Source: Clostridiales bacterium (GTDB lineage Bacteria; Bacillota; Clostridia; Christensenellales; Aristaeellaceae). From it: 55,250 nt of DNA. Location: assembly GCA_004554085.1 (NCBI GenBank), contig SFNY01000023.1:1-55250 (forward strand), given 5' to 3'. A program made the position numbers and the translations under genes. Positions 24,861-33,610 of the stretch are shown piece after piece (the first letter of the stretch is position 1; each line of letters opens with the position of its first letter). The notes beneath the pieces are model-generated. The model was not told the DNA's origin, made no database searches, and saw only the letters and a program-made list of their open reading frames with translations.

Positions 24861-26136
24861 GTCCGCTGCCCTCCGGTGCGCCCTCGCCCATCGGACGGCC
24901 GCCGAAGTCCGCAAGCGCATCCGTCATGCCCTCGCCGTCGGGTGCGAACCTGCCGTCGCGGGCGAATTCTCCCTCGGGAGAGATCTCTTCTTCAGCGGGA
25001 GCTTCCTCGTCAGCGGGTTCCTCCTCGATAATTTCCGCTTCCAGCGTGGAGACCACGGCGGTCATGCCGTAGCGGGTGTCCGCGTCGGGGGTGAAGTCGA
25101 TGTACACGGTGTAGGTCACGTTTTCGGAGGAGCTCATGCTCTCGCCGGAGCTGCCGGAAGCGCTGCTGTCGGCGATGGCGGAGATCATGGACACCACGCC
25201 GGTGTAGCGCACCTCCGCGTCGCTGTTCCAGTTGAGCTCGATCTCCACCGGGTCGCCCACATGGATCAGGCCAAGGTTGGCCTCGGCGATCTGCGCTTGA
25301 ATCTGCATCGCGCCCTCGGGGTAGAGCACCGCCGCCACGCTGCCCTTCTCCAGCCTGCCGCCCTGGGAGAGGCCGATCTGGGCAACCACGCCGTCGCTGG
25401 TGGCCAGAATCTCCTTGCCGCTCATGTAGTAGCCGTCGAAGCTGCCCTCCAGGGTCTCAAAGAGCAGATCGCCCTTCTGCACGGTCTCGCCGTCCTGCAC
25501 CGCGATGGAGACGATGCTGCCGCTTGCGCTGACGGCGGTGGGATTTCTGCGCCCCAGCGTGCCGCGACCGATGCGGGCGGCGGTGGTCGCGCTCTCGCCG
25601 CGGTAGACGTTCACGGTCTCGCCGATCAGGAACTCGCCGGAGGTGACCTCCACGGTGTAGCCGGTACCCTCGATGGCGGTGATCACGCCGGTGCCGCTGT
25701 GGCTGCCGTCGGAGTAGCAGCTGAGGTAGACATTTTCGCCCACGTGTACGAACTTGTTTTCGGTGGTGTTGTAGGCGTTGTCGGTGGAGGCGGAGATGGT
25801 GTAGACGCTCGCGCCTTCGATGTACATCACCGCGCCGTAGCGCTGGGAGACGGTCTCGGCATTGTCGCCCGCCTGGGCGAACAGCCCGGTGATCACGCCG
25901 TCCTCGGGGGCGTAGACCCTGGTGGTGGTGAGGGTGGCGAGCACGTCTCCCGCGCGCACCTGCTGGCCAGCGACGGCCTGTACGCTCTCTACGGTGCCGC
26001 CGATGGGCGCGTAGACCTCGCTGGTGGACTTCGCCGCCACGGTTCCCGTGAAGCTGATGGTCTCGGCCAGCGCGCACGGTGCGAGCAGCGCGCAGACCAG
26101 CGCGCCGGTGAGGATTGCCTTGCCCGGATTCTTCAT
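24847..26136 (-). CDS. Exported HlyD/RND-type adaptor-like protein (second in operon)
   Basis: A 429-aa secreted adaptor-like protein. Residues 1-24 form a signal peptide (LTGALVCALLAPCALA). Lipoyl-like motifs occur at about residues 40-68 (YAPIGGTVESVQAVAGQQVRAGDVL) and again near 74-92 (YAPEDGVITGLFAQAGDNAE). A second lipoyl/barrel set runs from about residue 195, and an acidic low-complexity tail from about 360. It is related in layout to the 331-aa protein downstream, suggesting duplication. AAGGAGGT precedes the ATG, 30 bases after the permease gene. Confidence 0.82.
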   Translation of the reverse strand: MKNPGKAILTGALVCALLAPCALAETISFTGTVAAKSTSEVYAPIGGTVESVQAVAGQQVRAGDVLATLTTTRVYAPEDGVITGLFAQAGDNAETVSQRYGAVMYIEGASVYTISASTDNAYNTTENKFVHVGENVYLSCYSDGSHSGTGVITAIEGTGYTVEVTSGEFLIGETVNVYRGESATTAARIGRGTLGRRNPTAVSASGSIVSIAVQDGETVQKGDLLFETLEGSFDGYYMSGKEILATSDGVVAQIGLSQGGRLEKGSVAAVLYPEGAMQIQAQIAEANLGLIHVGDPVEIELNWNSDAEVRYTGVVSMISAIADSSASGSSGESMSSSENVTYTVYIDFTPDADTRYGMTAVVSTLEAEIIEEEPADEEAPAEEEISPEGEFARDGRFAPDGEGMTDALADFGGRPMGEGAPEGSGHVKE

Positions 26137-26166
26137 AGTATTGTACCTCCTTGAAATATGGTCGGG

Positions 26167-27370
26167 TTATACGGATCGAAGTGCGTCGATGGGGTTCAGG
26201 CGGCTGGCCTTGCGGGCCGGGGCCCAGCCGAACAGCACGCCCACGGCGGCGGAGAAGCCCACGCCCAGCGCGATTGCGCCCACGGAGAGCACGAACTGCG
26301 TGCCCATGGCCTTGCACATGGCGAAGGACAGGATCAGTCCCAGCGCCACGCCCGCCAGGCCGCCGATCAGCGACAGCAGGAAGGATTCCATCAAAAATTG
26401 CAGCTGAATCTGCCAGGGCAATGCGCCCAGAGCCTTCTTCAGGCCGATCTCGGTGGTGCGCTCGGTGACGGAGGTGAGCATCATGTTCATGATGCCGATG
26501 CCGCCCACCACCAGCGCGATGGATGCGATGCCGGCCAGCAGCGCGGTCATCATGGAGAGCATCTCCTCCATGGTGTCCTCGATGCCGGACATGGTGGTGA
26601 CGGTGAAGCAGTCCTCTTCGAAGCTGAACATCGCGTCCATGCGGGCTTCGATGCTGTCGGCAGCGGTTTCGCTGTCCACGCCGTCGGCGAGGTAGACGGT
26701 GAAGCTGGTCACGTCGCTTGTGTTGTTCATCTTCAGCGCCGTAGTGTAGGGGATGAGGATGTCGGCGCTGCCGGACATGAGGCTGGCCATGCTGGCGTCG
26801 CCGTCCTCGCTGAGCAGGCCCGATACCAGGAAGGGCACGCCGTTGATGTACAGGCTCTCGCCGATGGGATCCACGCCGTAGAAGAAGCTCTCCACCATGT
26901 CGGGGCTGATCCAGCAGACGAAGGAGGTCTGTGCCTCGTCCACGGCGTTCAGCGCCCGCCCGCGGGTGAGCAGATTTTCATTGGTGCGGAAGTAGTAGGC
27001 GTTCTTGCCGGATACGGAGATGTTCGTCTCGTAGCTGCCGCCCCGGGAGACCCTTGCGCTGAGGGAGACGCTGGGGGTCAGGCCGTCCACCTCGTCCATG
27101 GCGGTCAGCTCCGTCAGATCGTCGGCGGTCATGCCGGACTTCAGGTCGCTTCCTGTGACGCTGACCATCAGCGTGCCCGCGCCCATGGAGCTGAAGGACG
27201 AGGACAGGGAGCCGGACACGCCGGAGATGGTGGTGATGAGCGCGATGACCGCCGTCACGCCGATCAGGATGCCCAGCACGGTCAGGAACGAGCGCACCCG
27301 GTTGGCCAGGATGTTGCTCAGCGACATGCGCACGCACTCCCAGATCATGACGAGGCTTTTGCGGATGGAT

Positions 27371-27378
<8 letters not shown>
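26167..27378 (-). CDS. MacB-like ABC transporter permease
   Basis: A 403-aa permease of the FtsX/MacB superfamily. The N-terminal membrane segment lies in FLTVLGILIGVTAVIALITTI (about residues 31-52). An extracytoplasmic MacB core domain follows (about 60-270), and then three C-terminal membrane segments, with the signature TTEIGLKKALGALPWQIQLQFLMES in the FtsX domain. ATG 27378 is preferred over GTG 27390, which lies inside the GGGAGGTGG ribosome site. The start overlaps the ATPase gene by 8 bases. It likely exports a peptide or lipophilic compound. Confidence 0.92.
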
Positions 27379-28083
<705 letters not shown>

Positions 28084-28087
<4 letters not shown>

Positions 28088-29121
28088 GGATTGCCGCCCC
28101 CCGAATAGTTGCGTTCCGGCTTGGCGCCCATGCCGGAGGGATCGAAGCTGCCGCCGAAGTCGCCGGAGCCGCCGCGGCCCATGTTGCCGGAGGGCTGGGG
28201 CGCGTTCATCTGCTGGCCGCCGAAGAGCCCGGACAGCAGGCCGCTCAGACCGCTTGCGGTCGCCTCGACCTCGGCCTCCACGTACACCTCGTCGCCCTCG
28301 CTCAGCCCGCTGACGATCTCCACATAGTTGCCGTTGCTCACGCCAACCTCCACGTTAACCTCCTCCAGCTCGCCCGCGTCGTTGTACATGTAGACGTAGG
28401 CGCTGTTGGTCTCGTCGAAGCTCAGCGCGTCCATCTTCAGGATGACCACGTTCTCGGCCTCCTCCTGGGGGATGGTCACGGTGGCCTGCATGCCGGGATA
28501 GATTCCCTCGTCCACGTCCACGTAGGCCGCGGCGGTGTAATAGGCCACGGAGCCGCCGGCGCTGGAGATGTAATCGATGCTGGCGATCTCGGACTGGAAG
28601 GTCTTTTCGGTGGCGGTGGCGGTGACGGTGCAGGCCTGGCCCACGGCTACGTCGGAGATGTCGTATTCGTCCACCCGGAAGGAGACCTTCAGGTGGGTGA
28701 AGTCGGCCACCTGCACCAGTGCGTCGCCGTTTGCGACCTCGTCGCCCTCCTCCACGCTCAGGCTGTTGACGCGCCCGTCAAACTCGGCCTTGATGGTCTC
28801 GCCGTTGGAGAGGCGCAGCAGATTTTCGCCCGCAGTTACGTCCTGACCGGCTTCCACGTAGACCTTGCGCACCGTGGTGGATGCGGAGGCGGCGTAGCTC
28901 GCGCTGTCGATCAATTGCAGATTTCCGCTGAAGCTCAGCGAATTGGAGATGCTGCCGATGGTGGCGGTGTAGCCGTCGTAGGTCACGGTGTACTCCTGCT
29001 TCAGCATGCCGTAGCCGTACCAGCCGGCCCCAGCCAGCAGCGCCAGGACGATCACCAGCGTGACGATCCTGCGCACGATGCGCCTGCGGCGGCGGTGTTT
29101 TAGGATGGGTTTTTCATTCAT
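28084..29121 (-). CDS. MacA-like membrane-anchored adaptor (first in operon)
   Basis: A 345-aa adaptor with a basic cytoplasmic start (KHRRRRRIVRRI), one membrane segment at about residues 19-39, and a lipoyl domain split over RKVYVEAGQDVTAGENL and FDGRVNSLSVEEGDEVANGDAL. A beta-barrel and a membrane-proximal domain follow, then a Gly/Ser-rich tail from about 305. Such proteins pair with MacB-type exporters even in Gram-positive bacteria. ATG 29121 has AGGGAGA upstream; the in-frame start 11 codons earlier lacks one. It is the first gene after the leader/terminator region at 29266-29386. Confidence 0.9.
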
Positions 29122-29170
29122 GCGTCTAAATCTCCCTGCTTGGATTCCTCGCATAGCCTGCGATGCTGAA

Positions 29171-29176
29171 ATTATA
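29171..29176 (-). promoter_or_regulatory. Possible -10 box before the export operon
   Basis: TATAAT on the minus strand lies 50 bases before ATG 29121. There is no convincing -35 at the right distance and no TG extension, so this second promoter is uncertain. Confidence 0.35.
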
Positions 29177-29267
29177 CGGGTTTTGGCTTAGCCGAGGCTT
29201 AGAAAAGCGATGAATGGACTGTGAACAAATGGAAGAATTCGTGAATTTGGCCGGGGTGTGGGCATAC

Positions 29268-29297
29268 AAAAGCGCCCCGGAGACGGGCTCCGAGGCG
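29268..29297 (-). terminator. Terminator upstream of the export operon (candidate attenuator)
   Basis: On the minus strand CGCCTCGGAG pairs with CTCCGGGGCG (one G-T) around a 5-nt loop, followed by CTTTT. It lies between a small SD-preceded ORF and the adaptor gene transcribed in the same direction. Confidence 0.82.
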
Positions 29298-29307
29298 TGC
29301 AGTGCAT

Positions 29308-29346
29308 CTATGCGTCAAGGAGAAGGTTGCGCTCGATCCGGTTCAT
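29308..29346 (-). CDS. Candidate 12-residue leader peptide
   Basis: ATG to TAG encodes MNRIERNLLLDA. AAGGTGGGAGG lies immediately upstream (29350-29360), a better ribosome site than most in the window. An extended -10 lies about 30 bases before it, and a terminator starts 11 bases after the stop. The layout promoter, short ORF, terminator, export operon is that of a translation-dependent attenuator, as described for the Bacillus bmrB-bmrCD leader. Peptide sequence alone gives no function. Confidence 0.5.
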   Translation of the reverse strand: MNRIERNLLLDA

Positions 29347-29377
29347 GTGCCTCCCACCTTCCGTCGTGTTCACGGTC

Positions 29378-29386
29378 AGTGTAGCA
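29378..29386 (-). promoter_or_regulatory. Extended -10 promoter for the leader RNA
   Basis: On the minus strand TGC-TACACT forms an extended -10. TTGACC is present upstream at 29404-29409, but with a 20-bp spacer, which is too long, so the TG extension must carry most of the strength. Confidence 0.5.
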
Positions 29387-29416
29387 TTTCCGAATCAAGC
29401 CAGGGTCAATTCATCC

Positions 29417-30589
29417 TCAACGATTGTTGACGATGATTTCCGTGTTGATTTCCTCAGAAGAGGAATAGACGGTGAGCGCCCCGTCCGTCAGCTGCACCCA
29501 GGAGACGCTCTCCCCGAAGCAGCTGGGACAGGGTTTCTTTCCGTCGGCATTGGCGGTGGAGATGCTGTGGGCCGAGGCGTTCTGCATGCCGGAGCAGTCC
29601 TCGATCAGATGGTAGTACACGCCGCCCGGGGTGTAGTAGACCAGGCTGTCCCAGGTGGAGGCCTCCGTCACGGCAGCGCTCTCGTAGAGGGTCAGCGGGT
29701 TCCAGGCGCAGTCCGGGCAGGCTCCGTAGCCCTCCGCCAGCGCCTGCTCCATGGTCAGCGCGCGGCCAAAGCTTTGCCCGCCGCAGTCGGGGACGCTGTG
29801 ATAGTAGCTGCCGGGTGCGTTGCAGCTGGCGTAGACGGTGGAGGCCAGCGCCGCTGGTAGAAAGCAGTCGGTGCAGGGACTCTTGCCCAGTGAGAGCGCC
29901 TCCGCGATGCTCATGAGGTTTGCGTCCTCCATGCCGGAGCAGTCGGATTCCTTGTGGAAGTAGCCCCCGCCCTCCGTGCAGAACACCCAGCTTTCGACGC
30001 AGATGGGACAGGCGTTCTTGCCCGTGGCCGCCGCCTTCGCCACGGGCATGGCGCTTGCGCCCTGCATGCCGGAGCAGTCGGGGATGCTGTGGTAGTACAT
30101 GCCACCCTGCGTGCAGTAAACCACGCCTTCGATGCAGACGGGGCAGGCGGTCTTGCCCATGGCCCAGGCCTTCTCGATGGTCATGTGGGTCGCGCCCTCC
30201 ATGCCGGAGCAGTCGGGCTGACTGTGGTAATATTTGCCGCCCTCCGTGCAGTAGACGGAGGCCTCCTCGTTCACGGGCGCGGGGGTGTCCGTGGGCTCAG
30301 GCGTGACCGTCGCGGTGGGTTCGGTTGTGACCGTCGCGCTGGGGACGGGGGTCGGGGTCACGTTGGTTTGGCTCAGGGGGAGCAGATCGGGCTTGGGCTG
30401 GTTCATGCGGCCCATGGAGAACAGCGCCGCGCCCAGCAGGATCACCAGCGCTGCGGCCACGGACAGCATGGCGCCCACCCTGCGCCGCCGCGCCGACAGT
30501 CGCGCGCCCCGAAGGAAGCCCAGGCGGATGGCCTCGCCCACGCAGTCGGGGGTCTGCGGGAAGGCCCGGTCGAAATCGATCCTGTTCAT
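29417..30589 (-). CDS. Membrane anti-sigma-like protein with five HCCC repeats
   Basis: A 390-aa type II membrane protein. Residues 1-38 are cytoplasmic and carry the position of an anti-sigma domain. The membrane segment is about 39-60. Residues 65-110 are a Pro/Thr/Glu linker. Residues 112-358 hold five repeats with invariant H-x4-C-x21-C-x2-C spacing (H122/C127/C149/C152 in the first, H327/C332/C354/C357 in the last), each preceded by YC/YY-T-x-GG-x-YYH. The ligand pattern resembles the Ada N-terminal zinc site. ATG 30589 overlaps the sigma stop (ATGA), so it is the natural anti-sigma. Metal, thiol or redox sensing is inferred, not shown. Confidence 0.8.
   Translation of the reverse strand: MNRIDFDRAFPQTPDCVGEAIRLGFLRGARLSARRRRVGAMLSVAAALVILLGAALFSMGRMNQPKPDLLPLSQTNVTPTPVPSATVTTEPTATVTPEPTDTPAPVNEEASVYCTEGGKYYHSQPDCSGMEGATHMTIEKAWAMGKTACPVCIEGVVYCTQGGMYYHSIPDCSGMQGASAMPVAKAAATGKNACPICVESWVFCTEGGGYFHKESDCSGMEDANLMSIAEALSLGKSPCTDCFLPAALASTVYASCNAPGSYYHSVPDCGGQSFGRALTMEQALAEGYGACPDCAWNPLTLYESAAVTEASTWDSLVYYTPGGVYYHLIEDCSGMQNASAHSISTANADGKKPCPSCFGESVSWVQLTDGALTVYSSSEEINTEIIVNNR
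29516..30256 (-). repeat. Five HCCC repeats in the anti-sigma ectodomain
   Basis: Repeats at residues 112-153, 157-198, 201-243, 252-295 and 317-358 all keep H-x4-C-x21-C-x2-C. Repeat 4 is the most divergent before the histidine (SCNAPGSYYH). They share their layout with the four repeats of the secreted protein at 31095-31718. Confidence 0.9.
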
Positions 30590-31041
30590 GCTTGTTCATC
30601 TCCCGCGTTGAGGATTTTGCGCAGGCTGTTTCGGGCCTGGTGCAGCCGGGACTTGACCAGGGAATAGGGGATGTCCAGAATCCGGCCCACGTCGCGCAGG
30701 TCGTAGCCCTCCAGATAGCGCAGCAGCAGCGGCATGCGGTACTTCTCCGGCATGCTTTCAAGCGCCTCGCGCAGCTGCAGATCCTCGGTCATGGAATCCT
30801 GCTGCGACGGGCTGACCTGCTCGTCCAGCGGAGACAGCCGCAGCTTCTGCTTCCGCTGCAAATTGCGGCACTCGTTGACCAGGATGCGCGCAAGCCAGGC
30901 CTCGAAACGCGCCTCCTCCTTCAGGAAGCCGCGCTTCATCCAGCCCTTGAACACCGCCTCCTGAATGGCGTCGGCACAGTCGGCGTCATTCCACAGCACG
31001 GCGCGGGCGATGCGGTAGAGCTTGCGCTCCATCGCCTGCAC
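30586..31041 (-). CDS. ECF RNA polymerase sigma factor
   Basis: A 151-aa sigma-70-family protein. Region 2 is LYRIARAVLWNDADCADAIQEAVFKGW with FEAWLARILVNECRN. Region 4 is MPEKYRMPLLLRYLEGYDLRDVGRILDIPYSLVKSRLHQARNSLRK. It sits between the secreted repeat protein and the anti-sigma gene, coupled to the latter by ATGA. The start is uncertain: GTG 31041 lacks a good ribosome site. An in-frame ATG at 31095 (TAATG with the previous stop) is followed three codons later by TAA. The frame is open from 31083, and related proteins usually carry a few more N-terminal residues, so a nonsense change or a non-standard start is possible. Confidence 0.85.
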   Translation of the reverse strand: MQAMERKLYRIARAVLWNDADCADAIQEAVFKGWMKRGFLKEEARFEAWLARILVNECRNLQRKQKLRLSPLDEQVSPSQQDSMTEDLQLREALESMPEKYRMPLLLRYLEGYDLRDVGRILDIPYSLVKSRLHQARNSLRKILNAGDEQA

Positions 31042-31053
31042 CCGGTCTTTGCT

Positions 31054-31077
31054 GGAGCGCGCACCCTCGCGCGCTCC
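31054..31077 (-). promoter_or_regulatory. GC-rich hairpin just before the sigma gene
   Basis: GGAGCGCGC pairs perfectly with GCGCGCTCC around a 6-nt loop, in the 54-base gap between the secreted-protein stop and the sigma start. There is no T tract. It may reduce sigma translation or stabilise the upstream mRNA. Confidence 0.5.
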
Positions 31078-31094
31078 GCCGGGTTATCGCTGCA

Positions 31095-31718
31095 TTATTG
31101 GATGCACACGGGACAGGCTTGCTTCCCCGCGCGGATCGCGTCCTCCGCGAACACCGGGGACGCGTTGCGCATGCCCTGACAGTGGGAATCGAGGTGGTAG
31201 TACTTGCCCTGCAAAGTGGCGTAGCAGGTCGCCGCGACGCATGTGGGACAGGCCTCCTTGCCCGCGAGGATCGCGTCCTCCGCAGTCACGGGGGAGGCGT
31301 TCTGCATGCCGCAGCAGTCGGAAACGCGGTGGTAGTACCTGCCCCGGGGCGTGGCGTAGTATGCGCCCTCGACGCACACGGGGCAGGCTTTCTTGCCCCG
31401 CGCCGCCGCCTGCGCTTCCGTCAGCAGGGACGCATTCTGCATGCCCTGGCAATGGGAATCGAGGTGGTAGTACTTGCCCTGCTCGGTGGCGTAGACGCTC
31501 CCCGCGATGCACAGCGGGCAGGGGGCCTTCCCGGAGAGCAGCGCGCCCTCGTCGGTCATGGGCGAGGCGTTCTGCATGCCGGAGCACTGGGAATCGAGGT
31601 GGTAGTAAGTGCCCTCCGAGGTGGCGTAGAAGGTCTCGGCGGACGCGCAGACGGGCAGCAGCGCCATGCACAGCAGCAGCAGCGCACCCCGATACATTGC
31701 AGTGGAAATTCGTTTCAT
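31095..31718 (-). CDS. Secreted protein of four tandem HCCC repeats
   Basis: A 207-aa exported protein made of a signal peptide (residues 1-27, LLLLCMALLPVCASA) and four 45-residue repeats, with little else. H40/C45/C67/C70, H85/C90/C112/C115, H130/C135/C157/C160 and H175/C180/C202/C205 repeat at exactly 45 residues with H-x4-C-x21-C-x2-C. The unit reads YAT-x-GxYYH-x4-C-xGMxNAS...GK-x-ACPxC. TAGGAGG lies 8 bases before the ATG. As first gene of the sigma operon, with the same repeat as the anti-sigma ectodomain, it may compete for, deliver or buffer the same ligand. Confidence 0.85.
   Translation of the reverse strand: MKRISTAMYRGALLLLCMALLPVCASAETFYATSEGTYYHLDSQCSGMQNASPMTDEGALLSGKAPCPLCIAGSVYATEQGKYYHLDSHCQGMQNASLLTEAQAAARGKKACPVCVEGAYYATPRGRYYHRVSDCCGMQNASPVTAEDAILAGKEACPTCVAATCYATLQGKYYHLDSHCQGMRNASPVFAEDAIRAGKQACPVCIQ
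31098..31628 (-). repeat. Four 135-bp tandem repeats (HCCC units)
   Basis: Four units with a strict 135-bp period encode the whole mature secreted protein. Units 2 and 4 are the most alike (GKYYHLDSHCQGM in both), suggesting recent internal duplication. Confidence 0.9.
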
Positions 31719-31769
31719 AATCGTTGCCTCCTAATCGGAAGAATCATTTCAAGCATGCTTTCATCCATA

Positions 31770-31797
31770 TAGACGTAGGGAAGTGCAGTTTGGTTGA
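31770..31797 (-). promoter_or_regulatory. ECF-like promoter of the sigma operon
   Basis: On the minus strand TCAACC (31797-31792), a 16-bp spacer and CGTCTA (31775-31770) fit the ECF AAC/CGTC pattern, 52 bases before the secreted-protein start. This suggests positive autoregulation by the sigma factor encoded in the operon. Confidence 0.6.
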
Positions 31798-31949
31798 ATC
31801 TGCGGCAAAAAAAGTTGTTTTTTATGGATGCGGCAGCTTCCTCCGCCAGATCGGCTGAACTTTTTCCAATTTCCGCCCGTCCAAGGGACAGGCGCGCCGC
31901 AATTGTCGATATTTCGTCATGCGGCCATCCAGATTCCGTCGCATGCCGG

Positions 31950-31958
31950 TGCTATACT
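31950..31958 (+). promoter_or_regulatory. Extended -10 promoter of the MotAB-like operon
   Basis: TGC-TATACT lies 50 bases before ATG 32008, with no good -35. The region 31719-32007 is a divergent intergenic space; besides this and the ECF-like promoter nothing else was recognised in it. Confidence 0.55.
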
Positions 31959-32007
31959 GTATGTGTATAGCTATATCGGTGAGAAAGCGCAACAAACGGA
32001 GGTACAT

Positions 32008-33579
32008 ATGGGATTTCTTTCTTCCTTAAAGAGCATCCTGGGCGGCAGCTTTTTCAATCTGCTGATCTATGCAGTCATCCTGTTTGTCTTCATAATGGGC
32101 CTGATCAAGTGCGTGTTTCCGGTGCTGCGCACCCGGGGAACCATCCGCAGCGCGATCCGCAACATCCGCGCCGGCACGGAGGCGAAGAAGTCCTGGCAGG
32201 AGGACGATTTTCTGGGCAGGGGCGTGCTCAGCGCCCACTGGAGCGAATACTTAAACAACCTGTTCTTCGCGGACGGCGTGTACCACAACGCGTCCAACGT
32301 GGAGGACTTCATCAATGAGGAGACGGTGATCTACGGCCCCGGGCGCGCGGCCTTCAGCGATGCGGTGCCCAGCCTGCTGGTCTCCATCGGCTTCCTGGGC
32401 ACGCTGATCGGCCTGGCCCAGGGCCTCACCGGCTTCAGCATGAGCGACTCCACCGCCGTGATGGACTCCATCGTCACGCTGATCCCCGGCATGCGTTACG
32501 CCTTCATGACCTCGATCTTCGGCGTGGTGGGCTCGGTGGGCTTTACGCTCATCACCCGTGCGGTGCAGGGCTCCACCGAGCACACGCTGCGCGACTTTTA
32601 CAGCGCCATGAGCTGCCACGCGGGCGTGCTCTCCGTGGATCCGATGACCCAGGTGGCCATCTACCAACAGGAGCAGACGGCGCTGATCCGCAAGATGGCA
32701 AACGATCTGGACGGCAAGCTTTCCGAGAACATCGCCGGCGCGGTGGAGAGGGCCGTGGAGCCGCTGAACCAGAGCCTGAAGAATTTCGTCACCGTGGCGA
32801 CCCGGGAGCAGATGCGCTTCCTCGACGCGGTGGTGGGCCGCTTCATCGACCGCATGGACGAGATGCTGGGCGGCCAGATCAAGCGGCTGTCGGCCGCGAT
32901 GGAGGAGGCCGCCAACGTCCAGGGCGACGCCCTGCGCGCGGTGCGCAGCAGCCTGAGCGACACCACCGGCATGCTGGAGAGCATCCGCGAGGTCACGCGC
33001 ATTGCCGACGACATGGTGCGCTCCAACGCGAAGTATATCGACGATCTGCGCCAGAACCAGCAGCAGACCGACGAGGCCTTCGCCCGCGTGGCCTCCAGCG
33101 TTGAGCAGATGGATCTGATCAGCCGCCAGCAGGCGAACTACCTCAAGTCCGTCTCCGCCATGCAGGCCGAGGTTGCCCGCAGCATCGACCAGATGAACTC
33201 CTCGCTCAGCGGCTTCACCAAGCGCGTGGCCGAGGACAGCGCCAACGCCTCCACCGGCATGCTCAAGGCTGCGGCGGAGCTGCGCGCCACCGGCGAGCAC
33301 ATGCGCGAGATTCACAAGGACTGCACCGACGCGATCACTGCGGAATTGAAGATGACGCTGGATTCCTATCAGGACTACGTCAACCAGTTCACCCAGCGCG
33401 TGGACTACCTGGCCTCCAGCATCTCCGATTCCCTGAGCCACATGCCCCAGGCGGTGAGCGATACCTCCAACCAGTTCCTGGATCAGGTGGATCGCCTCTC
33501 CGACACCCTGATGCAGGCCCAACGGGTGCTGAACGAGACCGTTGCGCGCCTCTACGGCGACCAGCGGGCCCGGCACTGA
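32008..33579 (+). CDS. MotA/TolQ/ExbB-like channel protein with long coiled-coil tail
   Basis: A 523-aa inner-membrane protein. Membrane segments lie at about residues 15-37, 119-140 (LLVSIGFLGTLIGLAQGL) and 163-185 (AFMTSIFGVVGSVGFTLI), the last two matching the MotA/ExbB channel pair. A cytoplasmic tail of about 330 residues (190-523) is rich in heptads and Gln/Asp/Ser and predicts as coiled coil. This tail is far longer than in MotA and resembles the ZorA layout. GGAGGT lies 5-6 bases before the ATG. The next gene encodes the matching MotB/OmpA-type partner. Ion-driven rotation or force transfer across the wall is the expected activity; the cargo is unknown. Confidence 0.85.
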   Translation: MGFLSSLKSILGGSFFNLLIYAVILFVFIMGLIKCVFPVLRTRGTIRSAIRNIRAGTEAKKSWQEDDFLGRGVLSAHWSEYLNNLFFADGVYHNASNVEDFINEETVIYGPGRAAFSDAVPSLLVSIGFLGTLIGLAQGLTGFSMSDSTAVMDSIVTLIPGMRYAFMTSIFGVVGSVGFTLITRAVQGSTEHTLRDFYSAMSCHAGVLSVDPMTQVAIYQQEQTALIRKMANDLDGKLSENIAGAVERAVEPLNQSLKNFVTVATREQMRFLDAVVGRFIDRMDEMLGGQIKRLSAAMEEAANVQGDALRAVRSSLSDTTGMLESIREVTRIADDMVRSNAKYIDDLRQNQQQTDEAFARVASSVEQMDLISRQQANYLKSVSAMQAEVARSIDQMNSSLSGFTKRVAEDSANASTGMLKAAAELRATGEHMREIHKDCTDAITAELKMTLDSYQDYVNQFTQRVDYLASSISDSLSHMPQAVSDTSNQFLDQVDRLSDTLMQAQRVLNETVARLYGDQRARH

Positions 33580-33610
33580 TGTGCGCGCCTGAGAAGGGAC
33601 GGTGAAGCGC

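Noticed and set aside
29171..29176. CGTATA within this -10 region as an ECF promoter for the export operon
   Set aside because: No AAC-type -35 lies 16-17 bases upstream on the minus strand, so it was kept only as a weak possible sigma-A -10.
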